Of a DNA stretch of 49,455 nucleotides, positions 22,770-30,335 are shown in pieces. Within the stretch, counting starts at the first letter, position 1, and the number at the start of each line of letters is the position of its first letter. A program made the translations under genes and the position numbers. Origin of the DNA: Alloscardovia venturai (GTDB lineage: Bacteria; Actinomycetota; Actinomycetes; Actinomycetales; Bifidobacteriaceae); contig NZ_JBHTHQ010000010.1 in the NCBI RefSeq assembly GCF_042676605.1, forward strand, positions 1 to 49,455, read 5' to 3'. Below the pieces are notes generated by a model. The model was given only the letters and a program-made list of their open reading frames with translations, did no database searches and had not been told where the DNA came from.

Positions 22770-23139
22770 TGACGAAGGTTCAGGTACCGCACTAGGCGTT
22801 GGTATTACGGCTGCTGTGGCAGTAGTAGCAACAGTTGTGATTTTTGCTGCAAGTTTTCTGATATGCAAAGCTCATGTAAGGTCGGATGCTGAGCAAACTG
22901 CATTAGCGGCTGCTCAGTATCTACAATTGGCACTACACGACAAATCACGCACATATGCGGATGCTTGCGCTGTAGCTCGCGGTAACGCTCATCATATGTA
23001 TACGAAGCTTGAATCGTGTACGATACATGGCGAGAACGTAGATGTAAGTATGAGTGCGCAACCGAGCATTAGCATACTGCCACGAGTGCAGATAAAGACA
23101 CGAGCTGGTCCCGTCGAATGTGTCCCAAGAAATCGGTAG
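22753..23139 (+). CDS. TadE/TadG-like protein of the actinobacterial tad cluster
   Basis: 128 residues from ATG 22753, with GAGAGGAGAAC as ribosome binding site; the longer frame from 22729 is less likely. A short acidic N-terminus (WWMNDDEGSGTALGVGIT) leads to one membrane helix (AAVAVVATVVIFAASFLIC) and an extracytoplasmic domain with DAEQTALAAAQYLQLAL, typical of the helicase/secretion-neighbourhood TadE-like family. Its two cysteine-containing motifs (DACAVARG, ESCTIHG) may form a disulphide. It is the last gene of the cluster, 9 bp before dnaX. Confidence 0.8.
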   Translation: MWWMNDDEGSGTALGVGITAAVAVVATVVIFAASFLICKAHVRSDAEQTALAAAQYLQLALHDKSRTYADACAVARGNAHHMYTKLESCTIHGENVDVSMSAQPSISILPRVQIKTRAGPVECVPRNR

Positions 23140-23148
23140 CCTAGAGCC

Positions 23149-25686
23149 ATGGCTTTAGCATTGTATCGACGTTATCGACCTGACACATTTGAAGGCGTTA
23201 TAGGGCAAGATCATGTCACGAAACCGCTTTCTCGTGCGTTGGATGAAGGCAAGCTAACCCATGCCTATCTCTTTTCTGGTCCGCGAGGATGCGGCAAGAC
23301 TTCTTCTGCGCGTATTTTAGCGCGATGCATTAATTGTGTGGAGGGTCCAACGTCGCATCCATGCGGGAAGTGTGAAAGTTGTAGAGATCTGTCCACTCAG
23401 GGTTCTGGGTCTATTGACGTTGTAGAAATTGATGCGGCAAGCCATGGAAGTGTGGAAGATGCTCGTGAACTAAGGGAGCGTGCAGGATTTGCTCCTGCCC
23501 GTGATCGTTACAAGATTTTTATCCTTGATGAAGCTCACATGGTGACGAGTAACGGTTTTAATGCTTTGCTCAAAATCGTCGAGGAACCACCAGAGCATGT
23601 GATGTTTATCTTTGCTACAACTGAGCCGGATAAAGTTATCAGTACTATTCGATCTCGTACACATCACTATCCATTTAGGCTTGTTCCACCAGAAATTATG
23701 CAGCCATATTTGGAGGATATTTGTCAGAAAGAAGATATTACTCTTGAATCGGGTGTCTTAAAGCTTGCAATGCGCGCTGGCGCTGGTTCGATGCGTGATA
23801 CTTTGTCTGTACTCGATCAATTGATGGTTGGGGCGGTCGATGACAAGATTACCTACCAGGATTCTGTGGCATTACTGGGCTTTACTCCGGATAATCTCAT
23901 CAGTGAGGCAATAGACGCGATTATCGCTCATGATGGTCCTGCACTCTACGGTGTTATTGAGAGGGTAGTCATAGGTGGCTTCGACCCTCGTAAATTTGTA
24001 GAAGATCTCCTAGCGTATGTTCGAGACCTTTTAGTCCTTACAATTGCTGGCGTGCATGCTCAGTCCGCTTTGGGGACTGGACAGTCTGCGCAAGTTATCG
24101 AAGATATGCAGCGTCAAGCTTCTCATCTTGATTTAAATGCGTTGAATGTTATGGCGGAGCGCATCAACACTGCACTTTCGTCAATGAGTGGGACGATGTC
24201 CCCACGAATGCGACTAGAACTTTTAGCTGCATCGCTCCTACTTCCGATAAGTACGATGAGTGTGACTGATTTATCACAATCTCAGCACTCGGGGTCTATG
24301 GAAAGCGCAGCCTCACAGTCTGGATCTAAGTCGGCACACCCGTCTCCATCACGTCGTAGTCGTGCTACTGCCCGTGTAGCAGCAGAAAAATCAATTGTGA
24401 GTGGAGAAACGTCTGCTGTAGAAAATACAGTCAATGCGGAAAGTGCACAGGCTGGAGCCACTCCGAACCTTGTACACTCGAAAGATACGTCTGAGCAGCA
24501 TATCCCTCTTGACCCAGCACATGCTGCAGATGAATGGGCTAACCTCATTCAGTCGCTCCCCGAGCAGATTCGCCATACAGTAAGTGCTGAGCACATTCCT
24601 CATGTGGAGCTTCGCGAGCGAGGTGGGCGTCATTTTATGGTGCTTACATTCGCTGATCCTTTGAGTCAGTATGCTTTTGGACTTGCCGTGTCGAATGAAC
24701 CAGTCCAGGGCGAGACGAAGCTCCTTAAGATTCTGAATGCGAAATTGACTCATACTTATGGCGAGCCAGTCATTGTCGCACCGGCGGCTCACACAGTGGA
24801 TGGTCACTCTGTGCCACCGATGAGCAAATTGAACGCATCAGAACAGGCACAAATCAAATCACAAATTGCACAAATGGCTGCTAAAGCAGCGTTGGCAAGC
24901 CTTAAGGCTGGTCGTGTAGAACCAAAGGGACCGATATCCTCTCATGAGAGTCATGAAAGTAGCGAAACGTCAGGTTCCGATGATGCGGAGGCTGACCACC
25001 ATGCTGCTCAACATATCATTACGACCGTAGGGGCGCCAAATGCCACAGATATCATTACGGAAGAAGATGATTTTGATCCTTGGGCTCGCCCAGTATCCTC
25101 TTCACATACTGAAGATGATAAACAGCACGAGCTAGCAAACGGTGTTTTAGCGGTAAACTCGGTAGAAGCTAAGTCGGAAGCTGAGTCTGAAACTAATACT
25201 GAACCTGATGCAGAAAATTCAAACTCGGCAGGAATTTCCCCGGACGCAGCAGCTCGTGAGAAGCCGAATGATTACGATCCATGGGCAGTACAAGCAAGTG
25301 ACCATGTATATGGTGAACGTGACGGTGCCCGTCAGGAGGAAGACCGGCAGCCAAATGTTACGCATGAAACTGATTACAAGCATGACAAATCTGCGCATCT
25401 ATCGCGTGGAATCTCGCATGAATCATCGCACAGATTGTCTGATACCCTAACAGACAGGAAGTCTGGCGAGTCATCTGACAGTTCGTTAGCGCATACGCGA
25501 GTAGAAGAAACACAGGAGGAATCGGAGGCGAAAAAAGAGAGCGTTTCTGCGGAGGATGATACTTACTCAATAGATGATATTGACATCTCTGCAGGACAGA
25601 TGAGTATGGAAGATGTTGAAAAACTTTTTAACGCTAAGCGTATAGAAGAGTTTTCTGCGAATGATGCACACAACCCTGTACAGTGA
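23149..25686 (+). CDS. dnaX: DNA polymerase III subunit gamma/tau
   Basis: 845 residues. Domain I starts MALALYRRYRPDTFEGVIGQ and has Walker A GPRGCGKTSSAR (about 43-54), a four-Cys zinc module (CINC, CGKCESC), Walker B FILDEAHM and sensor motif FATTEPDKV. Domain III follows to about residue 370. The C-terminal half (about 375-845) is long, acidic and low-complexity, with two FDPWA/YDPWA-type short motifs (EEDDFDPWARP and NDYDPWAVQ). It loads the beta clamp as part of the clamp loader; the delta' gene lies at 43257. No slippery A-run for programmed gamma production is evident. Confidence 0.96.
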   Translation: MALALYRRYRPDTFEGVIGQDHVTKPLSRALDEGKLTHAYLFSGPRGCGKTSSARILARCINCVEGPTSHPCGKCESCRDLSTQGSGSIDVVEIDAASHGSVEDARELRERAGFAPARDRYKIFILDEAHMVTSNGFNALLKIVEEPPEHVMFIFATTEPDKVISTIRSRTHHYPFRLVPPEIMQPYLEDICQKEDITLESGVLKLAMRAGAGSMRDTLSVLDQLMVGAVDDKITYQDSVALLGFTPDNLISEAIDAIIAHDGPALYGVIERVVIGGFDPRKFVEDLLAYVRDLLVLTIAGVHAQSALGTGQSAQVIEDMQRQASHLDLNALNVMAERINTALSSMSGTMSPRMRLELLAASLLLPISTMSVTDLSQSQHSGSMESAASQSGSKSAHPSPSRRSRATARVAAEKSIVSGETSAVENTVNAESAQAGATPNLVHSKDTSEQHIPLDPAHAADEWANLIQSLPEQIRHTVSAEHIPHVELRERGGRHFMVLTFADPLSQYAFGLAVSNEPVQGETKLLKILNAKLTHTYGEPVIVAPAAHTVDGHSVPPMSKLNASEQAQIKSQIAQMAAKAALASLKAGRVEPKGPISSHESHESSETSGSDDAEADHHAAQHIITTVGAPNATDIITEEDDFDPWARPVSSSHTEDDKQHELANGVLAVNSVEAKSEAESETNTEPDAENSNSAGISPDAAAREKPNDYDPWAVQASDHVYGERDGARQEEDRQPNVTHETDYKHDKSAHLSRGISHESSHRLSDTLTDRKSGESSDSSLAHTRVEETQEESEAKKESVSAEDDTYSIDDIDISAGQMSMEDVEKLFNAKRIEEFSANDAHNPVQ

Positions 25687-25817
25687 TTATTGCTACACGC
25701 ACGTTGTTTGAATAATGTTGATTTGGATAACATTTGAATCCAATAGTGTGCCTGCGAGCAGAGAAGTATTGCTAAGAAAACATTACTTAAATATTAAATA
25801 GGATAGAGAGAAGTCGC

Positions 25818-26444
25818 GTGCCAAGTATGTATGATGGTGCTATTCAGGCGCTAATTGATGCATTTGCTAAGCTACCTGGTATTGGTCCTAAAGGTGCTCA
25901 GCGTATCGCATTTCATCTACTTAATGTTGACGAGTCGGATGCTCAGGAACTTGCACGGTCTATCATTGACATGCGCGAAAAAGTGCGATTCTGCGATGTG
26001 TGCGGTAACGTATGTGAGAACTCGCCGTGCCCGATTTGTGCAGACCCTCGCCGAGACCATACGACTATTTGTGTAGTTCAAGAGCCGAAGGACGTCATGA
26101 GTATCGAACGCACTCATGAGTATCGTGGTGTGTATCACGTCCTTGGCGGTGCTATTAATCCTATGGCAAATGTTGGTCCGCAAGATTTAAATATCGTTTC
26201 GCTTGTGCGTCGGATACAAGATGCGGAAAAAGATGATAATGCTGAGCCGATTCAAGAAATTATTCTTGCGTTGAATCCTGACATTGAAGGTGAGGCTACG
26301 ACTACGTATCTCAGTCGTTTGCTCAGTCCCGTAGGTATTGAAATCACTCGCTTAGCTAGTGGTCTGCCTGTCGGCGGAGATTTGGAATATGCTGATGAAG
26401 TTACTCTTGGAAGGGCTCTTGCTGGACGTCGCGCAGTCGGGTAA
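25818..26444 (+). CDS. recR: Recombination mediator RecR
   Basis: 208 residues with a GTG start (25818) after GAGAGAAGTCGC. It has the helix-hairpin-helix segment FAKLPGIGPKGAQRIAFHLL, a four-Cys zinc finger (CDVCGNVCENSPCPIC), and a Toprim domain (TICVVQEPKDVMSIE, then HVLGGAINPM and ALNPDIEGEATTTYL). RecR works with RecO/RecF to load RecA at gaps. The dnaX-recR order is widely conserved. Confidence 0.96.
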   Translation: MPSMYDGAIQALIDAFAKLPGIGPKGAQRIAFHLLNVDESDAQELARSIIDMREKVRFCDVCGNVCENSPCPICADPRRDHTTICVVQEPKDVMSIERTHEYRGVYHVLGGAINPMANVGPQDLNIVSLVRRIQDAEKDDNAEPIQEIILALNPDIEGEATTTYLSRLLSPVGIEITRLASGLPVGGDLEYADEVTLGRALAGRRAVG

Positions 26445-26492
26445 AAGTCGAGTAAAACTTTCGGTAAAAGTCAGGTAAAAAGACTGAGTAAA
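26441..26492 (+). repeat. Five GTAAA repeats at about one helical turn
   Basis: GTAAA occurs at 26441, 26452, 26464, 26475 and 26488, with spacings of 11, 12, 11 and 13 bp; four are GTAAAA and two read GTAAAAGTC. The first overlaps the recR stop. The array lies upstream of the aspartokinase gene. Confidence 0.5.
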
Positions 26493-26646
26493 CCAGACGA
26501 AGAGACGAATACAATCGAGCATGTGCGCGCTCATAAATGATACGTGTATCTCAAGCAGTGGTTGTTGCCCCGTCTTCAATCTCTTTGTGTGCGTAAACTA
26601 GGAGCATACAGAGAATAAGATTAGCTATCAAGCAGACGGGATTAGC

Positions 26647-27411
26647 ATGGCTCTTATCGTGCAGAAGTACGGCGGCTCGTCAGTGGCGGATGCCGAATCC
26701 ATCAAGCGTGTAGCTCGGCGCATTATTGAAACTCAGAAGAAGGGTAATGACGTCGCTGTTGTTGTGTCTGCGATGGGAGATACAACCGATGAACTTATTG
26801 ATCAAGCGTTAAGTATTGACTCCAATCCTTCTGCTCGTGAAATGGATATGCTCATGACCGCTGGAGAGCGTATTTCCATGTCCCTTTTGGCTATGGCTAT
26901 CCAGGCACAAGGCGTAAAAGCGCATTCTTTTACAGGCTCTCAAGCAGGTTTTATGACGGATGCTCAGTATGGTGCTGCACATATTCGTGCGGTAAAGCCT
27001 GAACGTGTGCGACAAGCTATCAATAATGGTGAAATTGCTATCGTAGCGGGTTTCCAAGGAATGAATCCAGAGGGAGACGCGACGACCCTAGGGCGTGGCG
27101 GATCTGATACTTCCGCTGTAGCGCTAGCGGTAGCTCTTGGTGCTGACGTATGCGAGATTTATACCGATGTAGATGGGGTGTTTACCGCAGATCCACGTAT
27201 CGTCCCTACAGCTCAGCGTATTGACTCTATTTCCTATGATGCAATTCTTGAGATGGCAGCAAGTGGATCAAAAGTTCTTGCTTTGCGCTGTGTAGAGTAT
27301 GCTCGTCGCTTTAATATGCCTCTTCATGTACGGTCATCCTTCTCAAAGCGCAAGGGCACGATTGTCCTGAGCGACCACGCACAGCTTACTTCCATACCTA
27401 ATCGTGACTGA
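26647..27411 (+). CDS. lysC: Aspartokinase, catalytic (alpha) subunit
   Basis: A 254-residue amino-acid kinase domain only. It begins MALIVQKYGGSSVADAESIK (the KYGGSS signature) and contains VVVSAMGDTTDELI, TAGERISMSLLA, GRGGSDTSAVALA and CEIYTDVDGVFTADPRI. It phosphorylates aspartate, the first step to lysine, threonine and methionine. It stops at the natural domain boundary, and the ACT regulatory part is encoded separately at 27614. I see no remnant coding sequence in the 202-bp gap. Feedback control would require assembly of the two polypeptides. Confidence 0.92.
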   Translation: MALIVQKYGGSSVADAESIKRVARRIIETQKKGNDVAVVVSAMGDTTDELIDQALSIDSNPSAREMDMLMTAGERISMSLLAMAIQAQGVKAHSFTGSQAGFMTDAQYGAAHIRAVKPERVRQAINNGEIAIVAGFQGMNPEGDATTLGRGGSDTSAVALAVALGADVCEIYTDVDGVFTADPRIVPTAQRIDSISYDAILEMAASGSKVLALRCVEYARRFNMPLHVRSSFSKRKGTIVLSDHAQLTSIPNRD

Positions 27412-27613
27412 CTGGTTATGAGGGGCAAAAAGAGAGATGGCGCGGGGAGATGCAGAAGACGTAGGAGAGCAGTCGGAACAATAGCAGTCCTCACTTTCTC
27501 TCGCCGCTCCCCGAGAAGCAAGTTTATCGACGACCAATATTGAGATTTATAAAAACGAAACTTATAAAACTGAATTCAATACCTAGCAAGTGTGAAAGTT
27601 AAAGGAGATTTAT

Positions 27614-28189
27614 ATGACGGAGAGCACTTCTATCGGTGACATGTTTCCTGACATGACAGGGCCGGAAGCTCCTATCATTTCTGGCGTGGCACATGACTCA
27701 AGCGAAGCAATGATGACCTTGCGCGGTATCCCTGACATGCCAGGACGAGTGACGGCAGTTTTCACTGGACTTGCTGATGCTGGTGTCAACATTGACATGA
27801 TCGTCCAAGCACTCGCAGCAGCTGACTCTACACATCGAGTTGCAGATATTTCCTTTACTTTCCCCGAGTCTCAGCTTCGTAAAGTAGAAGAATTCGTGGA
27901 TTCCCATAAAGAGCAGTTAGAGTATCAGCTTGCTGATGTCAATACTCAAATTGGCAAAATCTCGCTTGTTGGGGTTGGCATGAAGACGCACTCAGGCATC
28001 ACTGCTCGTTTCTTTAAAGCTCTTTCGGATGAGCAAATTAATGTTTTGATGATTTCTACATCCGAAATTCGTCTATCTGCACTCGTTCCACTTGAGAATC
28101 TTACAACTGCTGTGCGTAGTGTTCACACGGCATTTGGCTTGGATGCGAACACTATCGAGGCAGTTGTCTATGGAGGGACTGGACGCTAA
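27614..28189 (+). CDS. Aspartokinase regulatory (beta) subunit, two ACT domains
   Basis: A 191-residue protein with ribosome binding site AAAGGAG before the ATG. It starts with a short linker and then APIISGVAHDSSEAMMTLRG. ACT 1 contains IPDMPGRVTAVFTGLADAG, and ACT 2 contains SLVGVGMKTHSGITARFFKA and INVLMISTSEIRLSALVP. This equals the C-terminal regulatory half of ordinary LysC, which binds lysine and/or threonine. It overlaps asd by one base (TAATG). Separation into an independent cistron differs from the internal-start beta subunit made in Corynebacterium and Bacillus. Confidence 0.9.
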   Translation: MTESTSIGDMFPDMTGPEAPIISGVAHDSSEAMMTLRGIPDMPGRVTAVFTGLADAGVNIDMIVQALAAADSTHRVADISFTFPESQLRKVEEFVDSHKEQLEYQLADVNTQIGKISLVGVGMKTHSGITARFFKALSDEQINVLMISTSEIRLSALVPLENLTTAVRSVHTAFGLDANTIEAVVYGGTGR

Positions 28190-29259
28190 TGGTACAGATT
28201 AATGATAAAGGTGTAAATCTTGCAGTTCTCGGCGCTACTGGGCAGGTGGGAATGGTTATGCGCTCCATCCTGGCAGAGCGTAAATTCCCAGTGAAGGATG
28301 TGCGATTTCTTGCATCATCTCACTCTGCTGGAACTGTGTTGAACTTTGAAGGTCATGACGTCACAGTTGAGGATGTAGAACAAGCAGATTTGAGCGGTAT
28401 CGACATCGCCATCTTCTCTGCTGGCGGTGGTACCTCTAAAATATGGGCGCCGAAGTTCGCTGCTGCGGGTGCTTATGTCATAGATAATTCTTCGCAGTGG
28501 CGTATGCATGATGATGTGCCGCTTGTCGTCGCAGAGGTCAACCCTGAAGATTTGGATGATGTGCCAAGCCATATCATCGCGAATCCAAACTGCTCTACCA
28601 TGGCAGTCATGGCGCCACTGAAGGCGCTGAGTGACAAGTTTGGTTTGAAACGGCTTATCGCATCTTCTTACCAGGCAGTGTCAGGAGCTGGTCGCGGCGG
28701 TGTGCTCCAGCTGATGAATGAAGCTCAGGCGGCGCTTGAGCAGGGAGCGGATAAGCTTGTTTTCGACGGTAAGGCAATTGATTTTCCACAGCCAACTAAA
28801 GTTGTCAAGACCATTGCTTTCAACGCGGTTCCATTCATCGGCGCATATGCTGACGACGGAAGTTTAGAGACTGATGAAGAGCAGAAATTGCGCAACGAAA
28901 GTCGCAAGATTCTTCATCTGCCGCATCTTTTGGCGACCTGTACGTGTGTGCGCGTCGGTGTCTTTACAGCGCATGGTATGAGTCTTGACTGCGAGTTTGA
29001 GAAAGATGTGACTGTCGAGCAAGCGAAAGAGGTACTTTCTGTCGCTTCGGGCGTGCAACTTATGGATGTTCCAACACCTCAAGATGCCGCTGGTAAGGAC
29101 CCTAGCTTTGTGGGACGTATCTTCCAGAATCAGGCATTTGAAGGTCATAAAGGTCTGTCTATGTTTGTGACGAATGACAATCTTCGCAAGGGCGCTGCAT
29201 TGAATGCTATACAAATCGCTGAAGTAATGGTACGCAAGCACTTTTCAGACCGTCTCTAG
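28189..29259 (+). CDS. asd: Aspartate-semialdehyde dehydrogenase
   Basis: 356 residues. The NADP-binding start is LAVLGATGQVGMVMRSILAE, the catalytic Cys lies in NPNCSTMAVM, and the substrate loop includes SYQAVSGAGRGGVLQLMNE. The later His/Arg motif lies in CVRVGVFTAHGMSLD. It reduces aspartyl phosphate to the semialdehyde. The start codon shares a base with the stop of the ACT subunit gene, so the three genes form one aspartate-pathway operon. Confidence 0.96.
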   Translation: MVQINDKGVNLAVLGATGQVGMVMRSILAERKFPVKDVRFLASSHSAGTVLNFEGHDVTVEDVEQADLSGIDIAIFSAGGGTSKIWAPKFAAAGAYVIDNSSQWRMHDDVPLVVAEVNPEDLDDVPSHIIANPNCSTMAVMAPLKALSDKFGLKRLIASSYQAVSGAGRGGVLQLMNEAQAALEQGADKLVFDGKAIDFPQPTKVVKTIAFNAVPFIGAYADDGSLETDEEQKLRNESRKILHLPHLLATCTCVRVGVFTAHGMSLDCEFEKDVTVEQAKEVLSVASGVQLMDVPTPQDAAGKDPSFVGRIFQNQAFEGHKGLSMFVTNDNLRKGAALNAIQIAEVMVRKHFSDRL

Positions 29260-29274
29260 TAAGAGCGTCTTTCA

Positions 29275-29304
29275 TTTTGCATAAGTATGTTTTGCATAAG
29301 TATG
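29275..29304 (+). repeat. Perfect 2 x 15-bp tandem repeat
   Basis: TTTTGCATAAGTATG occurs at 29275-29289 and again directly at 29290-29304, in the gap after asd. Function unknown; it may be a recent slippage duplication. Confidence 0.8.
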
Positions 29305-29346
29305 CGAGTGTGAGCATCGCTGTGTGAAAATACGGCACAGACATCA

Positions 29347-29405
29347 CTGCGGTAGTTCGATTTAAGCTGCGTCAATCAACACTATGCACTATCAAACTAC
29401 CGCAG
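29347..29405. repeat. 11-bp inverted repeat upstream of the DUF5701-like gene
   Basis: CTGCGGTAGTT (29347-29357) and AACTACCGCAG (29395-29405), perfect, 37 bp apart. There is no T-run. It could be an RNA stem in the leader or a protein-binding site. Confidence 0.55.
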
Positions 29406-29491
29406 TTATTAATATGTTGCTGTATGCGAGGTTTGCAGGAAGATACATAAGGATAATTCACGATAGCTATAGAGCCTGCCGTGTAAAATTT

Positions 29492-30142
29492 ATGCCTATG
29501 ATAAACATGAGTGCAGCTGCAAGAGAAGCAATTAATCAGCTTGAACGTCTAGTAGCATTGGGATATGCTGATGTGGCAGACTTGAGCAACGATGAGTTTC
29601 GCTCTCTAGCTCAGCCTATGATTAGTGCGCTGAACTCTGACGCAGGAGCAAAATTAGGTGAGAACATACTTCTCGTCCCTACTCGCGAGCTTGTCTCACC
29701 AGAATCTCTTATTGCTCGTACAGCCGTAGGGAGGAATGCTGGTTTCACGACAATGCCACCTCGTGATATTCAAAGTTTTCTTCCTCAGGACGGGTGTGAA
29801 CCACCTGAAGGTCCGTTTTATATAGTTGTTGATCCGCATACTGGTACGAAGTATACGAACCGTGAGCCTGACGTAGCGCGTAAGCTAATTGATTCAGACA
29901 ATAAACTTCCTCTGACTTTGGAAGAGGGTCTTGCCATCGCTACCCAACATACAGAGTGGCTCACGGATAAGAATGGTTTTAACCTTCTTGGCTCAAGGTC
30001 TGCGGATGGGCGTGTGCCAAGTATCTGGGTCAGCCAGAATTCTCCGCGCCTTGGTGCAGTCTGGCCGAATTCGCGCCATACATGGCTAGGCAATGCGTAT
30101 TGTCTGGGTAGGCGAGGGGTGGCGTTGTCACATTTTGCCTGA
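29492..30142 (+). CDS. DUF5701-like protein of unknown function
   Basis: About 216 residues from ATG 29492 (or 29498 or 29507). The frame extends to 29384, but the upstream part is low-quality and overlaps the inverted repeat. The protein is soluble. It starts MSAAAREAINQLERLVALGY and has GPFYIVVDPHTGTKYTNREP, LPLTLEEGLAIATQHTEWL, and a C-terminal RVPSIWVSQNSPRLGAVWPN and LGNAYCLGRRGVA. It resembles actinobacterial proteins grouped as DUF5701. No catalytic motif is visible. The start lacks a clear ribosome binding site. Confidence 0.7.
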   Translation: MPMINMSAAAREAINQLERLVALGYADVADLSNDEFRSLAQPMISALNSDAGAKLGENILLVPTRELVSPESLIARTAVGRNAGFTTMPPRDIQSFLPQDGCEPPEGPFYIVVDPHTGTKYTNREPDVARKLIDSDNKLPLTLEEGLAIATQHTEWLTDKNGFNLLGSRSADGRVPSIWVSQNSPRLGAVWPNSRHTWLGNAYCLGRRGVALSHFA

Positions 30143-30153
30143 AATGTGACAAC
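30124..30153 (+). repeat. Perfect 12-bp inverted repeat spanning the stop codon of the DUF5701-like gene
   Basis: GTTGTCACATTT (30124-30135) and AAATGTGACAAC (30142-30153) around a 6-nt loop that contains part of the stop codon. It would form a strong RNA hairpin but has no T tract, so it is either a rho-dependent/processing signal or a binding site. Confidence 0.6.
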
Positions 30154-30335
30154 AGTGTGCAGCTGGTACGTGTAAGCTGTCGGTATTGGTATATTACTTA
30201 TCGTCGCAAGACTAGTGGGGAGTCGTTTTGTTATGCGGACCTTCATGACCGATTTCCTGCCGATGCCCGTACAATGAGGTACACATAGTCTTTCATCAAT
30301 TAACCCCCTGGGGTCCTTTAAGAGTAGGTGGTGTG

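Noticed and set aside
27412..27613. Aspartokinase split as a frameshift pseudogene
   Set aside because: Both parts are intact, end at domain boundaries, have their own start signals, and no linker coding sequence remains in the gap.
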